Source: Rhynochetos jubatus (taxonomy: Eukaryota; Chordata; Aves; Eurypygiformes; Rhynochetidae). Taken from it: DNA of 64,000 bases. A program made the position numbers and the translations under genes. This document shows positions 46,621-58,545 of the stretch, piece by piece (position 1 is the first letter of the stretch; each line of letters starts with the position of its first letter). The notes under the pieces were generated by a model. The model was given only the letters and a program-made list of their open reading frames with translations. It ran no database searches and was not told where the DNA came from. The stretch is taken from assembly GCA_027574665.1 (NCBI GenBank), contig CM050690.1, positions 66,249,905 through 66,313,904 on the forward strand, given 5' to 3'.

Positions 46621-47400
46621 TTCAATATGGCAACCTTTAGTAGTTTAGCTGTAGCGGTGCTAGCAGAACCATTTCTGGTCCTAGACACATGCCCAGAGGC
46701 GATCTTTCACAGCAGCATCTGCCAAGCAGTTTACTGAGAAGGCAATACTTTTGGCTTTCTGTGTCCAGGAGAATCTGCCAAAGCCCTGCCAAGGCAACAA
46801 ATTTGTGGAGGAATTTGGCTCCTGCTCTGCCAGCACACATGTTGTTACTTGCAAGCAAGTGGAAATGTTTCCTTTTAATGTTCTCGCTCAGCTCCTTGGG
46901 GTCAATGCAGAGTCTGAGTCTGCCCCCTTTCTTCCCTACAGATTTTAGGGCCTCGGTTCAGATTGCTGGCTCTTTGATTCTACAAATATTGCCATCTGCT
47001 GTCACTTTTTGTAGTTCTTCCACTGGTCTGTTTTTCCCTCAAAAGATGAGCCAACACTGTGGGTTGTCTGACAGACACTGTATCCTCCCACTGCCTCACT
47101 GGTGAGTCTGTCCCAAAACAATCCTACTGACACGAGCATGCCAGGTGACTGGTGGCCTAGTGGCCACCAGCGTGGTTGCCCTGTTTGGCTGTAGTGAGAG
47201 CTGGCTGATGGTTGTCCCCAGTTCATGTTTCCATAGAGTTGCGACTTGTTCCTTGCCAGGTACACACAGTCTCACCTTGAACCTTTATGAAGAGTGCCTC
47301 ATTGGCACCTTTCCATTGCAGTTCAGCTGTTAACTTCACTTGCATCCCCAGGTGTCATTCCTAAGTATTTTTTTAACAGTCTTCATTTTGCATTTGTAGC
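46621..47400 (-). mobile_element. Fossil Ty3/gypsy-type LTR retroelement, pol region
   Basis: On the minus strand, about 46,887-46,915 encodes LCIDPKEL, a hallmark of Ty3/gypsy reverse transcriptase, followed at about 46,767-46,842 by RAGAKF and GLWQILLD, which match the family words 'LAGAKFFSKLD' and 'GFWQIPLD'. Just upstream in element direction, at about 46,940-47,030, weaker stretches resemble the start of the reverse-transcriptase domain. The sequence up to about 47,960 may hold protease or gag remains, but this is uncertain. No long terminal repeats could be recognised. The element is broken in several places and clearly dead. Ty3/gypsy elements are nearly absent as active elements in birds, so this copy is probably of archosaur age or older. 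Confidence 0.72.
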
Positions 47401-48525
47401 TTCCTCCTTTTTTTTTCTGCCTTTACGAACAACTTTCCTCCATCATTTGAGACCCTGAACTCTGACTGTAACCCATGTTTTAACTTTGGTGGCATATTTC
47501 AGTGGAGGGTTTGCAAATCAATGGACATTTTCCATTCCTGTGTCAGCTGCCACACCAGTGATATTGTTCCTTGTCTGGCATGAGCTTTCTTTTCTCTTTA
47601 CATTTTCTGCAAAACACTTTCTTCCATGTTTAGCTGTGGGGTTGATGGTCATATGTCATATTTCAGCCTTTTCTGCTACTTGGCATGAAATCATTGCCTT
47701 TTTGAACCTTGTGTTGACAACTCTGAAAAGTCTTGAAAAACACCTTTATTGCTGAACTCCAAAACTAATTGCTCTTTCACGAAGGATTGTCTTATATTCC
47801 AGATTCACAAGAGGAGCTTTTTGATGTGAGGCCAAAGAAACACTGATTCCATTTCTTTTCTTTCTTGAGACCTGGCCTGAAAAATACAAAATCCACAGAC
47901 ATCAGCCCCAGTGCCTTCTTTTCCTCTTGGTCTAGCCGGCTTTCAGTGCAGTCCCAGTGGTCCTGAAAGGTTTTCTTTGCTTAGCTGTGGGATCTCACAC
48001 TTAGCTTGTAGTGATTACAGGACTGAAGGATCTTAGAACACAGGCTTAATTAAATACACACACACAATGGTGAAGGATGAGAATATTCTCTCTATGAAAA
48101 AGTCACAAATTTGAATTACTGTATGTCTGTATAGAAAAGTCCAGAGCTTCAGCTTTCCACCAGGACTGTCTGGAGGTTCACAGGAGCCTCTGCATGCAAT
48201 ATTGTCTATAGCCAGCATATTAGTGCTGTAGTTACAGCGCAGCAAAGATTATCAAGTTGAGATTCTTTTTTTTCTTTCAGAGGTCTGTCATGTGTTACTA
48301 AGCTCCGGTTTTATTATTAGTGCTTCAGCACACATATGATATACATTGTTTAAGAACTATGGAGTAAATTGACAAAATCAAGCGGAGTCCACAAATTAGT
48401 AGAGCAAGAAAAAATGTTTTTATGAAAACCTTTCAAAAATGAAAATCAAAGTGTTTCAAAAGGTGCCTGTAGTAATCTTCTAATCTTTGTATTGGTGAGC
48501 TGAAAAATCACAAAACAATGGAAAT
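47401..48525. other. Possible upstream part of the retroelement fossil, then unique sequence
   Basis: The stretch 47,400-47,960 lies where gag and protease would be expected for a minus-strand element, but I cannot identify either. From there on the sequence is AT-rich and unique. A short AC repeat (11 bases) sits at 48,056-48,066. The hydrophobic plus-strand frame at 47,486-47,755 has no recognisable domain. Confidence 0.35.
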
Positions 48526-48730
48526 CCATAAAGGTTTCCAAACTTTTTAGGCCAACAGACCATTATAACTTTTCAGTGATAAGGGACCACTCTACTTGCT
48601 TCTCATCAAACTTCTACTTGAATATTTTTTACTCCAAACATTGCAGAATACTGTATTTCCATAGACCATCTACCATGTCCTCACAGTTCCCTGGTGATTC
48701 ATAAATCTCAGTGTGGGAATCACTGCTGTG
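48526..48730. mobile_element. hAT-type miniature DNA transposon (Charlie-like), old
   Basis: The left end AAAGGTTTCCAAACTTTTTA (about 48,530-48,549) and the right end CAGTGTGGGAATCACTGCTG (about 48,710-48,729) are related inverted ends of the Charlie type, whose consensus is CAGGGGTTCTCAAACTTTTT and its reverse complement. Inside, GGGACCACTCTAC and ATAGACCATCTACCATGTCC, then TCCTCACAGTTCCCTGGTGA, match words common in hAT-derived miniature elements of vertebrates. There is no transposase, so it was non-autonomous. Divergence of the ends implies great age. The flanking 8-bp target duplication could not be recognised. Confidence 0.6.
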
Positions 48731-51055
48731 GAGACAAAGCTAGAACAAAAACCATAAAACTGCACGAAACTAAAAGAATCTCCCTGTGTCCTCCCTAGAA
48801 TTTTGGCAAATAGAGATGCAGCTCAGATGTAATTAGCCAGCATTCCGTCAAGTTGCTTAAATATACCTTATTTTTTGCTTACTTTGTCTAGCCTCCAGGT
48901 TCTATTACAAGCTCTTCAGTCAAGTGCTCTTCTGGCACCGTACAACACTGAGCACAATGTGATGTTGATTGATGAGCACATCGGTAACAGGGAATGCTGG
49001 CAAAAGTCTGCTGTCCGTGTCAGAGCTCCATAAGCCTGTTACCACTGTCAAACAAAGGTTTGTGTTTGCCTGAACCCCGTGTTTTTGCATTCGGGGTTGA
49101 ATGCCCTACTAAAAGGGGTGGAAGGTACCTGCTTAACACAGCTAAGCCAGTGGCATTGACCATGTCCTCTAGGCACTCCTGGGGAGGTTAAGGCATGAAT
49201 CCTGTACTCTACTTTCATAAATTTGAAGTATCTTTTTGGAGATTTTCCTATTATACCCAAGTGTTAGTATAATTAGTATAATAGTATAAGGAGATCAGTC
49301 AACACAACCCTGCCAAAAAGAAAAAAACCCAAGAAAATAAATAAAATATTTGGTTTAATGATAATTAAGAACATCATCCCACTAAGCCATAATCTAGGTA
49401 TTTCCACCTGTCCAGTCTTATTTAGGGACAACAGACTTTTTAAATAAGACAAACACCTTCAAAAACAAGCAAATGGAAGTATTTCATATTTTTGTAATCT
49501 GCAAAAGAACTGGAACCCCCCCACACCTAATGCAAGTCTGATTTTTAACATCCATTTTGAAGAAAAACTTTCTTGTTAAAGGCAAACTCAGTGTAAATCA
49601 CCAAGAAGCTGCAGAATGAATGTAGGGAGGATCAAACTTCATATTACTGACACAGCAAAGGTAATGGATGCTCAGAAATAACGTTTCAGAGAGTCTTCTC
49701 AGGGCTTTTTATGCATCATAAAGAGACAAAACAGGATTGGACCATTTCTAAAATACATATTTTTAAATCTCCTTCAAATAAAAACTTTCATAGTTTGGAA
49801 ATAACCCAACTATTCCAAAATCATTTGAATCCATAAGATTTCCTAGTTCTGGTTCTGGTTCACTGTGATATGCCTGCAATTGGTTTATTCTCCTTCGGTA
49901 CTGCATAATGAAATGGAGGGCAGGCAGCATGTCTACTCTTGCAAAAATAGAGGAAAATAAAAACCAGATATTTTCTAAATCCAAATAAATATCAAGTCAT
50001 TTCTACGAGTGGAAATCCTGGTAACATCACTAATACTCACAAAAAAAAAAGGGTCAGCTAACATCAAATATAGGCAGTATATACATATCCCCTTCTCACC
50101 AGCATCAATGCAGCTCGGATAATCAGTAAAATCATACCACCCTTCTTCCACTGCACAGAGACTCTTGGTGCCAAAACCATGTAACTTCGAGTAACTCCAT
50201 TGTCATAACAAAATTGCTCTGTAGAAAATGAGAGCAAAGCCTGGCCCCTGGCTGAGATCTCATTTGGGGGGTAAATGACAGCTGTGGGGTTTGGAGCATC
50301 AGGTTACTGAGAGGCTGAGGTGAAAGCTGAGATGGACAAAGTACTGATTGTGAATTTTAAATTTCAGTTTTTCATAATAAACATAGACACCTGCAACACA
50401 ACACACAGCCTATACATACTGCTAATAACCTCTCAGCAAGTTACATGACTAAGATTTTAGACATGTCTTAACAGGAAAGATGGAATAATAATCATGAACT
50501 TATGCAGGAAACAGAACATGTAACAGGATGGATACATTACTTCCCAAAAGAGCTGTCATTCATCTTTTTCTACTTCGTTTTTTCAAAATTGGAAGCAAAC
50601 TGAATAGCAAAAGCCCTGAGATCAAACAACAGAATTTATACACCAAAAGTAAATTAAAAAAATAAGTCTTTTTGTGTGCATTGCTGCTCAAGATGCTGAA
50701 TGGAATTTGTGATACTTGGGAGAAAAAAATACTGCTGAGTTCACTGCAGGCTTGGAATCTGGCTGCCTGATATCAGGTAACAAATATGAACATTTTATAG
50801 TTGTTCTTTATTTCTTTAAATATTTACTTAAGTATGCTAACCTCAAATACTAAGCCAACTTTTGTAAAGAAATATTTGGGAGTGTAAAATCACCACTGTT
50901 AATAAAAAAATAAATATTGTAATATAAGCACTGGAAACACTTGCAGCTTACTTTTTTTTCAAAGCATTGTTTAGCAAGTAACTGTTACAAATGGAAGGAA
51001 AAAGAAAAGTTGGCCCTTCGTGGGAGGAGGACGTTGCAAGATAAACTTCTTAGTT
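48731..51055. other. Intergenic sequence, no gene seen
   Basis: AT-rich unique sequence with no open frame above 75 residues. At about 50,186-50,255, CGAGTAACTCCATTG followed by GAAAATGAGAGCAAAGCCTG and GCCCC resembles an ancient amniote dispersed repeat (pattern GAGTAACTCCATTGAAGTCA ... GAGATCAGAATCTGGCCC), but the match is too short to call with confidence. Confidence 0.5.
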
Positions 51056-51670
51056 ACTCATTAAGTTGGTCTGTTTTGCAGTTTATATTACTTATGATTC
51101 GCTGAAAGTAAATTTTGTGTTTTAAGACAGTTGAGTTAGACTAATTGAGTCCAGATCACCTGGATTTTCAGCAAGTTAAAATCCGCAACAGATGCAGATT
51201 TAATCCTTATAATCCAGACCTGCCTGAATTCAAACACAGATTAGCATACCCCAGGCTTTCCAGTACGATCTATTGCCACATTGTGGAAGTAATAGATACC
51301 TCTAATTTTAAGGTTCAGTAATCCCACACTTGTGTCATATTCCCAAACCATTTTTCCACATAAGTAATGTGTATCTCATAAACAGTTTTCTTGGGTCTGA
51401 GATGCCTCACGTGATTGCAAAATCACGGTTGTTTATGCCATCACTTAGTAACAACACAGTTAAGATCTCACGTAAATACACCTGTCCTGACCTCCGTGGG
51501 TCTACCTGTTTATTTGCTGTGTTCTTTTTAACAATTATCCATTTTGTTTGTGCCTGGTTTTATGCCCGACCCTTTGTGGAAGGTTTGCTATTGTAATTGG
51601 GTGTATGCTTTCAAAATGTGAGCAGACTGTCCCACAGATGTTTTAATCTTTTATTACGATGGGTGCTTGT
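51056..51670. promoter_or_regulatory. Candidate conserved non-coding block
   Basis: Unique sequence with two K50-homeodomain sites (TAATCC at 51,201-51,206 and 51,210-51,215, the type bound by OTX, CRX and PITX factors) nine bases apart in the same orientation, and isolated retained CpGs (CTCACGTGATTGC near 51,407, CTCACGTAAATAC near 51,467). No repeat or coding signal is seen; the 88-residue frame here matches nothing. Regulatory role is inference. Confidence 0.33.
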
Positions 51671-52829
51671 GAGCCTGGTGGGAGTGCTGCAGAAGGGGCG
51701 AGTGAGGATCCGAGTTATCTGTTTTATCTTTCCCATCCAACCAACTACTATACAGCAGTGAGATGTGGGGGTGGGAGACAGGCAGAAGCAGAGGACAAAG
51801 AAGCTCATCTTAAGCACAGCTGATGGATGGCAACGCAGTTCCCAAGTGAAGCTGAAGCCCAACGTATAATGTTGTTGAGCCTGTATAACATAAAAATGAC
51901 TGTGAATACCTTGCTGATCTTTGATTCCAAATGTCTTTAATACCTGACCTTTGGGATAAACCAGCTTGTACCACAGAGAGTTGGATTTGGTATTGTGAGG
52001 GAAAAATTCGTTTTACAGCAGTATTTTTGTAAGTCTGTATGTCATTTCAGGCTGGGTTGGTTTAGGGGAGTCACAAGTGAAGGGTAATGCCATTAGAAAT
52101 TATCCCAATCTCCACTCATTTTAGGACATTAATAAAAGGCAACTAAGAAGCCCTCATAGGACCGTTGCAGCCCATCACTGTAGCTTTAGTCTAAGTTTTA
52201 ATTCTTTTTTTACACTTATTAAAATTGAGCAGTCAAAGAGAATGTTGCCAGATCATGATAGATCCACCTCCAACTGGATATCTGGTTTGACTTAAAGACT
52301 TAAAATAATGATCCTCTGCCATATGTTGAATATAACTTGAGGTTTTCAGCAAAATATGTCTTAGATTAAGTGTACAGTATATGCCACAGCACCGTTGAGT
52401 TGTTTCTCTGAAGAGAAACAGCATTGCTTCTGCTCTCCAGTTGGGAGGACTTTCCCTTCAGGCTAAATGAGACAACAAATTAGGGGTGGGCCCTTCAGTG
52501 TGGTCTTTTGCAAGTGGAAGGTGCTGCACTGCCTAACCAGGGAGGTTTCCGACTAGGGAAGTGTAATAAGGTTAGACAAAAACCAGCTGAAAATACTGAA
52601 TTTGGTTGTACCGATGCACGTGCAGACTGCTCTGATCCTGTGGGAATGGGGAGGTCTGGGCACACTGTGAAATGTGCGTATCAGAGAAGAGGAAGAGTTA
52701 ACGTTTACTTACATCCGTACATATGAACGCACATGGCACATAAAATAGCTATGGAAATAATATTTCTGTAATAATTATATTGCTAATGAGCATTACTTGG
52801 GATCTGAGATTTTTATATATACCTAACAA
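51671..52829. other. Intergenic sequence, no gene seen
   Basis: Unique sequence, moderately AT-rich, with no open frame above 85 residues and no recognisable repeat. Confidence 0.55.
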
Positions 52830-53205
52830 TTATTCAAATATTTGAAACGCCCCCTAAATTATAATAGTTTCTTAATGAGCTGTCGTATAAAAGTACACTT
52901 AGCGAATTTTGGAAAAACAAGTGAATTCCTGTATTGGTTGTAGCGGCTTCAAAGGAAAGATTACTTACATGTTTGATGTTATTTTCTGCATTTTTGAAAA
53001 CTAACATAATTTATTACTCCAAATAGGATAATGTCTATTTTCTAAACCATTCCAGAACTCATCTTTCCAACTGTTGCTTATTTCTAACATGGTGCTACGG
53101 TACAATTACCTAAAAAACTTTTGGATTAATTAACTCAAATATATGTTCTGACAGACTTAGCTAGCTGAATTAGCTCTCTCCGGTAATTCCAAGTGACTGC
53201 AGTGA
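52830..53205. promoter_or_regulatory. Candidate AT-rich conserved block
   Basis: Non-repetitive AT-rich sequence with retained CpGs (GAGCTGTCGTATAAAAGTAC near 52,878, GTAGCGGCTTC near 52,942, CTCCGGTAATTCC near 53,178) and the homeodomain palindrome TTAATTAA at about 53,127-53,134. The texture is like known vertebrate conserved elements, but no comparison could be made. Confidence 0.3.
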
Positions 53206-53448
53206 AACCCACTGGCAAGAGCAGGGCAGATCAAGTGCAAATTTCCTGTCTCTGTCATCCCAAAAAGGCTCCTCTTGTGACTTCAGTTTGTTTTAATGAG
53301 AAGTTCACGGATCCCTCCCCCTTTCTGCATGCAAACATGAAAATTGCGGTAATCTGGAGCCCTACCATTATACCAGCAGCAACTTACTGTGGTAATCAAG
53401 GATGCTTTGACTGAGCAGGGGAGTCATGGGTCTAGAAAACTGCAGGCG

Positions 53449-53466
53449 AGATGCACTAGTGCATCT
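53449..53466. repeat. 18-bp perfect palindrome
   Basis: AGATGCACTAGTGCATCT is exactly self-complementary and centred on CTAG. It contains GTGCAT/ATGCAC, an octamer-like half site on each arm. Seen directly; no function can be assigned. Confidence 0.75.
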
Positions 53467-54705
53467 AATCTAGTGACCCAGGCAACATCAGAGGTCACTG
53501 AGAGGGCACTAAAACAGACAAGTGGCACCCTGAGCAGTACAGCCTTACCCTCAGAATAACCATGACAGCATAGATATATGAAATGTATTTGTGTCAATTA
53601 AAAAAGTCTTGTGTGTTATATATGGTGGTGTTGGAGGCAGAGTGAGGCTATTCTTTCATGTATACATGTTAGTGTAAAAAGAAATGCCTCCAAAATGTCT
53701 CTATATGCTCTTCAATTCACATTGTCTACATGCAAGGGCAACAGACTTCTACAGTTGTAAATTTTTATGGCAAAGTCATGGGGGACACAACAGATAAGCA
53801 AAAAGCATTTTAAAAGAGTACATCACGCTTCTTCTGAATTTGTCCATTTAAAAACTGCTGAGTAACCAGTACAAAAATGTTTCAAGCCTTTTTTGTGGCT
53901 ATTAGAGGACTCCTGACACCTTAGGTACAAAACACCATCTACAATTCTGTTTCTAAGAGCATGGTGTTTCTTCAGGTTATCTGAGGATAGCAGACATCTC
54001 AGCATGTGATGTTACACAAAGTGACACAAGACAACATCATCACAATGCACAAAGAGCACAAAGAAACCAGGTTTTGGTTTTTGATTGTTTGTTTGTTTTT
54101 AAAGTGAGTGTAAAAATGATAGGTTCCAAAGGTGACTCAGAACAGCTCATATCCTTCTATGAACCTTTCCTTCTCTCTTCCTTACCGTCCAGCTCATAAC
54201 TGTTTCTCCACCACAATGAACAGACACAGGTACCCTGTTTCAGACAGCATAAATATCTGGTACAGTGAAGATTAGAATGAATTTTCACAATTTAAAGTTA
54301 AAATATATAAAAAAACCAAAGGCAAAATTTTAGCTATTAATTCCAATTCATAGGAAGACTTACCTTTAATAAAATAGACACCAATTGCTTGAGACAATGT
54401 TCTTAATCATCCTCACACCTATGTCACTGTTACTAAGACATTATAAGGCATCACATTTGCTGTGCATCACAACTGAGTGTTCTACCTTATAGGCAAATCA
54501 AAGACAACATCCCTATCTAGGAGTGCTTGCAATCCTGGGGAGGGTGGGGAAGGTCTGCAAACAATTATTTCCAGATGAAGAGCTTACGGAGTCATGTATC
54601 AGGCGCTCTATATACATCCTCTAGGAGACACTTGGATGTGAAATGATAATAAATAGAAAAATAATTTGTTTGTTTTGTTAGACCCTCACAATCTTCAAGA
54701 CCTCC

Positions 54706-54724
54706 TTTTTTTTTTTTTTTTTTT
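54706..54724. repeat. Poly(T) microsatellite
   Basis: A run of about 19 thymines. No retroelement body is recognisable on the other strand beside it. Confidence 0.88.
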
Positions 54725-57700
54725 AACATTTGTGTGGCTGAAATGAAGAGCAGAGGATTGTTTATTGGTTTGGTTGATGAACTGCATGTTTACAAGGAGG
54801 CTTAGAAGAAGCTTTGAAGGGAAAGAGCAGATGGAATATAGGGACTGACAGGGAAACCTGACCAGGACAGAAGCAGGAGCAGGGACGGTGGAGTGGGCAG
54901 AGTGGAGAGACCGATTGGCACAGGGACATGAAACGTGACAAAGAGAAAGGCAGGAGGAAGCGATGCAGCGCAGGCCACAGTTGAGACATGAAATTAGAAT
55001 TTCATGTGAAAAGCTAAAGAAAGGTACTGACAGGAGATGAAAAGGGATGGCCAGAGATGGAGCACATGGTTCCAAGTGATTCAGATGGAAAGACTGGAGG
55101 GCAATAAAGCAAGAGGCCTGGTAACTGTAGGTTGTCAAAGTTAAGGAATGAAGTAAAAAGACTTTGGAATAAAAATATTAATGAGTACAGAAAGGGACCA
55201 GCAGGTCCCAGAGGACATGTGGAAAGGGAGGACAGCAGGGCAAGAGCAGCCGCTCATAGCTTCACGAGAGAGGAGAGGTCCAAACCCCTGTGCACCCACT
55301 TCTCACACTGATGCCAGTAGGCACCAGGCCAAAGCCAAAATATGAAGAGAGAAAAAGGCCAGGAACAGGTCACAGAATTAAAGGGAAAAGAGCTCAAAGA
55401 GACCAAGGTGGCCCTCAAGTCTGTGGCGATGTGATCCGAAGTGGAAGTTGCAGTCAGCAAGGGGATAGTGGCCACCTGCCACCTGAAGCAAGCCACAGCC
55501 CCAGGTGGATGCACAGGCTGCTTGGGAGACTAAGGCAATCAAATGTAGACATCAGATTTACAGAAGAGAAGCAACCTAATAAGGGATTCTCTAAGCGTGT
55601 CAATGGATGGGTAAGGGCAGAATTCAGAACTGGACACCTCACCATACATGCTTGATTTTGGGGAAAAAGACTCAGTTAAAATCAGTCCTTTAGGGGCTGG
55701 CAGATGAAAAGGAAGAGGGAACTGCTCCCTTTTTTTTTTGCTGTACTCACAGCCCAGCAGCCATAGACCTCCAGGAATAAGGATGAGGGAGATAGAGGGA
55801 ATTCCACATAATTTCCTATATTGCCCTGTGAAGTGGGTTGATGAAAGCTATCAGCAGAGACAAAACATGTCACTGTGGATGAAGGTGGAAACATTTTCAT
55901 ACTAGCATCCAGAAGGATACACCTGTGAGTATTTGAGATGATAGCCGCACTAACTGCAGGTCTTCTTAGATTTTAAGATATCTGCGGTTGGACAAGGACA
56001 TATGATAAAAATTGAAAGTTCAGAAACATGTTCTGCCATAGTACATCAAAACCAACACCACCTGAGAATATCAATGCTGATGATAGCCAAGATAGAAATT
56101 CACCCTCAGCGTATTGACACAATTTTTGAGTGTTTGAATATACACACTGAACCCTTAGCAATAGAAAGAAACCATTATGATGTTGAGCAGCTCCTTCACC
56201 TCTTCGTGCCTACAGCATTATGATAATGACTTCCTTTGTAAACTACTGTGAGGTTATTTCCGACAAACAGATATGTAGTGCCATGTATTATTATAATGCT
56301 GATGGAAAACGGGACACTGTCTCACTGCCTTTTGTTTCCTAGAGAGGATAGTCATTACTCAAGAGAATGATCCTTCTTTTATTTTTTTTTTTTTCTAAGC
56401 ACTCGAAAATGTTTAGCTAGTCATTCTAATTTATCATTTGTCTCTAAGGAAGGTGAACGTGGGTACCTTACAACACTGAAGACAGTCAGACACAAACCAA
56501 ATTTATCAACTGGCCCCCTTGACAGTTCACAAGCCTCTGGCTTGCTCCCCCTTTTATGCAAAGGGTCAAGCACAGTATAATTCATATCTCGTGCCATAAA
56601 TCTCACTAGGCCACAAGAGGGAGCAGCTTTCAGAGGTGTAGGCAGAAACGGAAGGAGAAAAACCCCCTCCAATTAACAAATACAACCACACGGGAGATCT
56701 TTGGTCTCAGAAAGAACAAAGAAAGAGTGGCACTCTCCCAGCCAGCTGGGTGGTATTTCAAGTTTTGTAGCACCAAACCAGCAGGCTCAGCCTTCATGCT
56801 AAAGCGGACTGCAGGTAGATATTTGCTCTTCACAAATCACTCAACAGATATTCCTTTGTTCATTTCTAAACCTTTTCTGGGCTAATCTTAACGCTTTCTC
56901 CTAGTGGAAAACAGAAGTTGCAGCCTTAACACCTCAAGCCAACTAGGTGTAGGTCACTTCTCTGAAAAATAAGTACTTCTTCAGAAAACAATTGCAGGTC
57001 AAGCCAACGCTATAAAAAATAATTGACAGACAAAGATTCAGAGGATGTTTCCCAGCCACCTCCTTTTTTTCAGCGCCTTCTGTAACACCTGTACTTCAAG
57101 GTTGTTTTTCCTTCTTTTCAAAAAAACCCAGCACATCAACTTCAAATACAGCTCCCCTCCTTGTCTTTCTCTAACCTTTGTGAAGGAATCTGTTCACTTG
57201 AGCAAATTGGTGTGAGTTGAAGCCTATTGCAATACATCTTACCTCTTGCAGGAGCCATTAACACGGAAAGCTGGATTTTCTGCATCAGGTGAATCTGCAT
57301 GCCCAAGCAGACCACTGCCCCACTCACTCTGCTGCACAATCACATGCTGAAGCAACATTTCAGGGTCAGACAGGTAAAGGGACTGTGTTGTGACGTATCT
57401 TGGGGGCCACACACTTAGCTAGTAGAAGCAGACAATTAGTCCTCCCTCAAATCTTTGCTGGCACAGACACCTCCAGTGGGATGGAGTTACAACACTTTTT
57501 AAAAATAACCAATTAGTCCTCATTCAGTTCATGATGTTGTTTCGGGTGTGATTTCCCCTCTTTCTGGACCACAGCTTTCTTTAGAACATGTCAGCATATC
57601 GCCAGAAACATTTTTCCTTGAATACTCACAAAGCACAGCGAAGACTCTGGAGGACATTTGCCTCTTCAATTGCCACATCAGCGTACCTGTGAACAGCGTG

Positions 57701-58545
57701 AGCATGTCAGTCTGGTGTCCCTGCCTGCAGCATGGCTGTAAAGCCTGGTTTAGTACTAGAGGACAGCCTCCTAACTACCCACATGCACCTACACGTCAGT
57801 GTGTGGCGGTGCGCTACTTTTGCCTATGGTCCCTGACCCCTTTGGAAAAAGGCACTCGGGTGGTAGAACCGGTGTGCGCTGGCATCCCACACGTGCATGC
57901 AGGTCAGATCTTACTGCCACACCTGAAACAAAAGCAAAAGCCTGGACAGCACAGATGCAGAAAAAGTGCGCTGATTCAGCTGAAGAATTCAAGTTCCCAT
58001 CAGGTACTAAAGCTAATAACAGTGTCTAAAGACACCGTTGTTATTTCCTGGAGCCCCTGTGGTCATTTTGTGGAATCAGGGGAACAAGAGGAGAGAGGAC
58101 AAAGACGTAACGCTGAGGCTTGTGGTACCTTTGGGATCCTTGTTCCCAAAGCAGCAATTCCCATTTCCACCATGCACCATAGGAAGGGTTTGGTGTCTAA
58201 AAGAGACACTTTCCTGGTGTGAAATGTTACAGACAGCGATGTCTAAGGTATGCAGGTGCATGACTCCCAGCTACATCCAGCTGGGGTTCTCAGCTATGGT
58301 CCCTTCTTTGGAAGCAGGCAGCCAGGATTCATTACGATGTTATTTCAAAGAGGAAGGTCTTCCCCTGTGTCCTGTTGCACATACAACCAAACTTAACTCA
58401 GTGGTCCCAAGAGCAAAAGCTCACTTTGAAGACAGAGAGGAGCTTTGAAATTCTCTTTTGGCTTTATTCAAAGCAAGAACTTGGATTCAGGCCTCCCATT
58501 TCCCAGTCTATCCCCAAATGAGCCTTTCTTCTCTTTAAGCTATAT

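Larger units (their letters stand above)
53206..58545. other. Intergenic sequence, no gene seen
   Basis: No gene is supported. T-runs lie at about 54,706-54,724, 55,730-55,739 and 56,380-56,394. The stretch 54,760-55,640 is strongly purine-rich on the plus strand and gives a 147-residue cysteine- and serine-rich frame on the minus strand by composition. The longest frame in the window (57,548-58,222, plus, 224 residues) is here; it contains MISPLSGPQLSLEH and FSTRGQPPNYPHAP and matches no family I recognise. Confidence 0.45.

Noticed and set aside
54760-55170. Purine-rich plus strand as a CR1 or LTR element
   Set aside because: I could not follow any CR1 or LTR consensus through it; the pattern is composition only.
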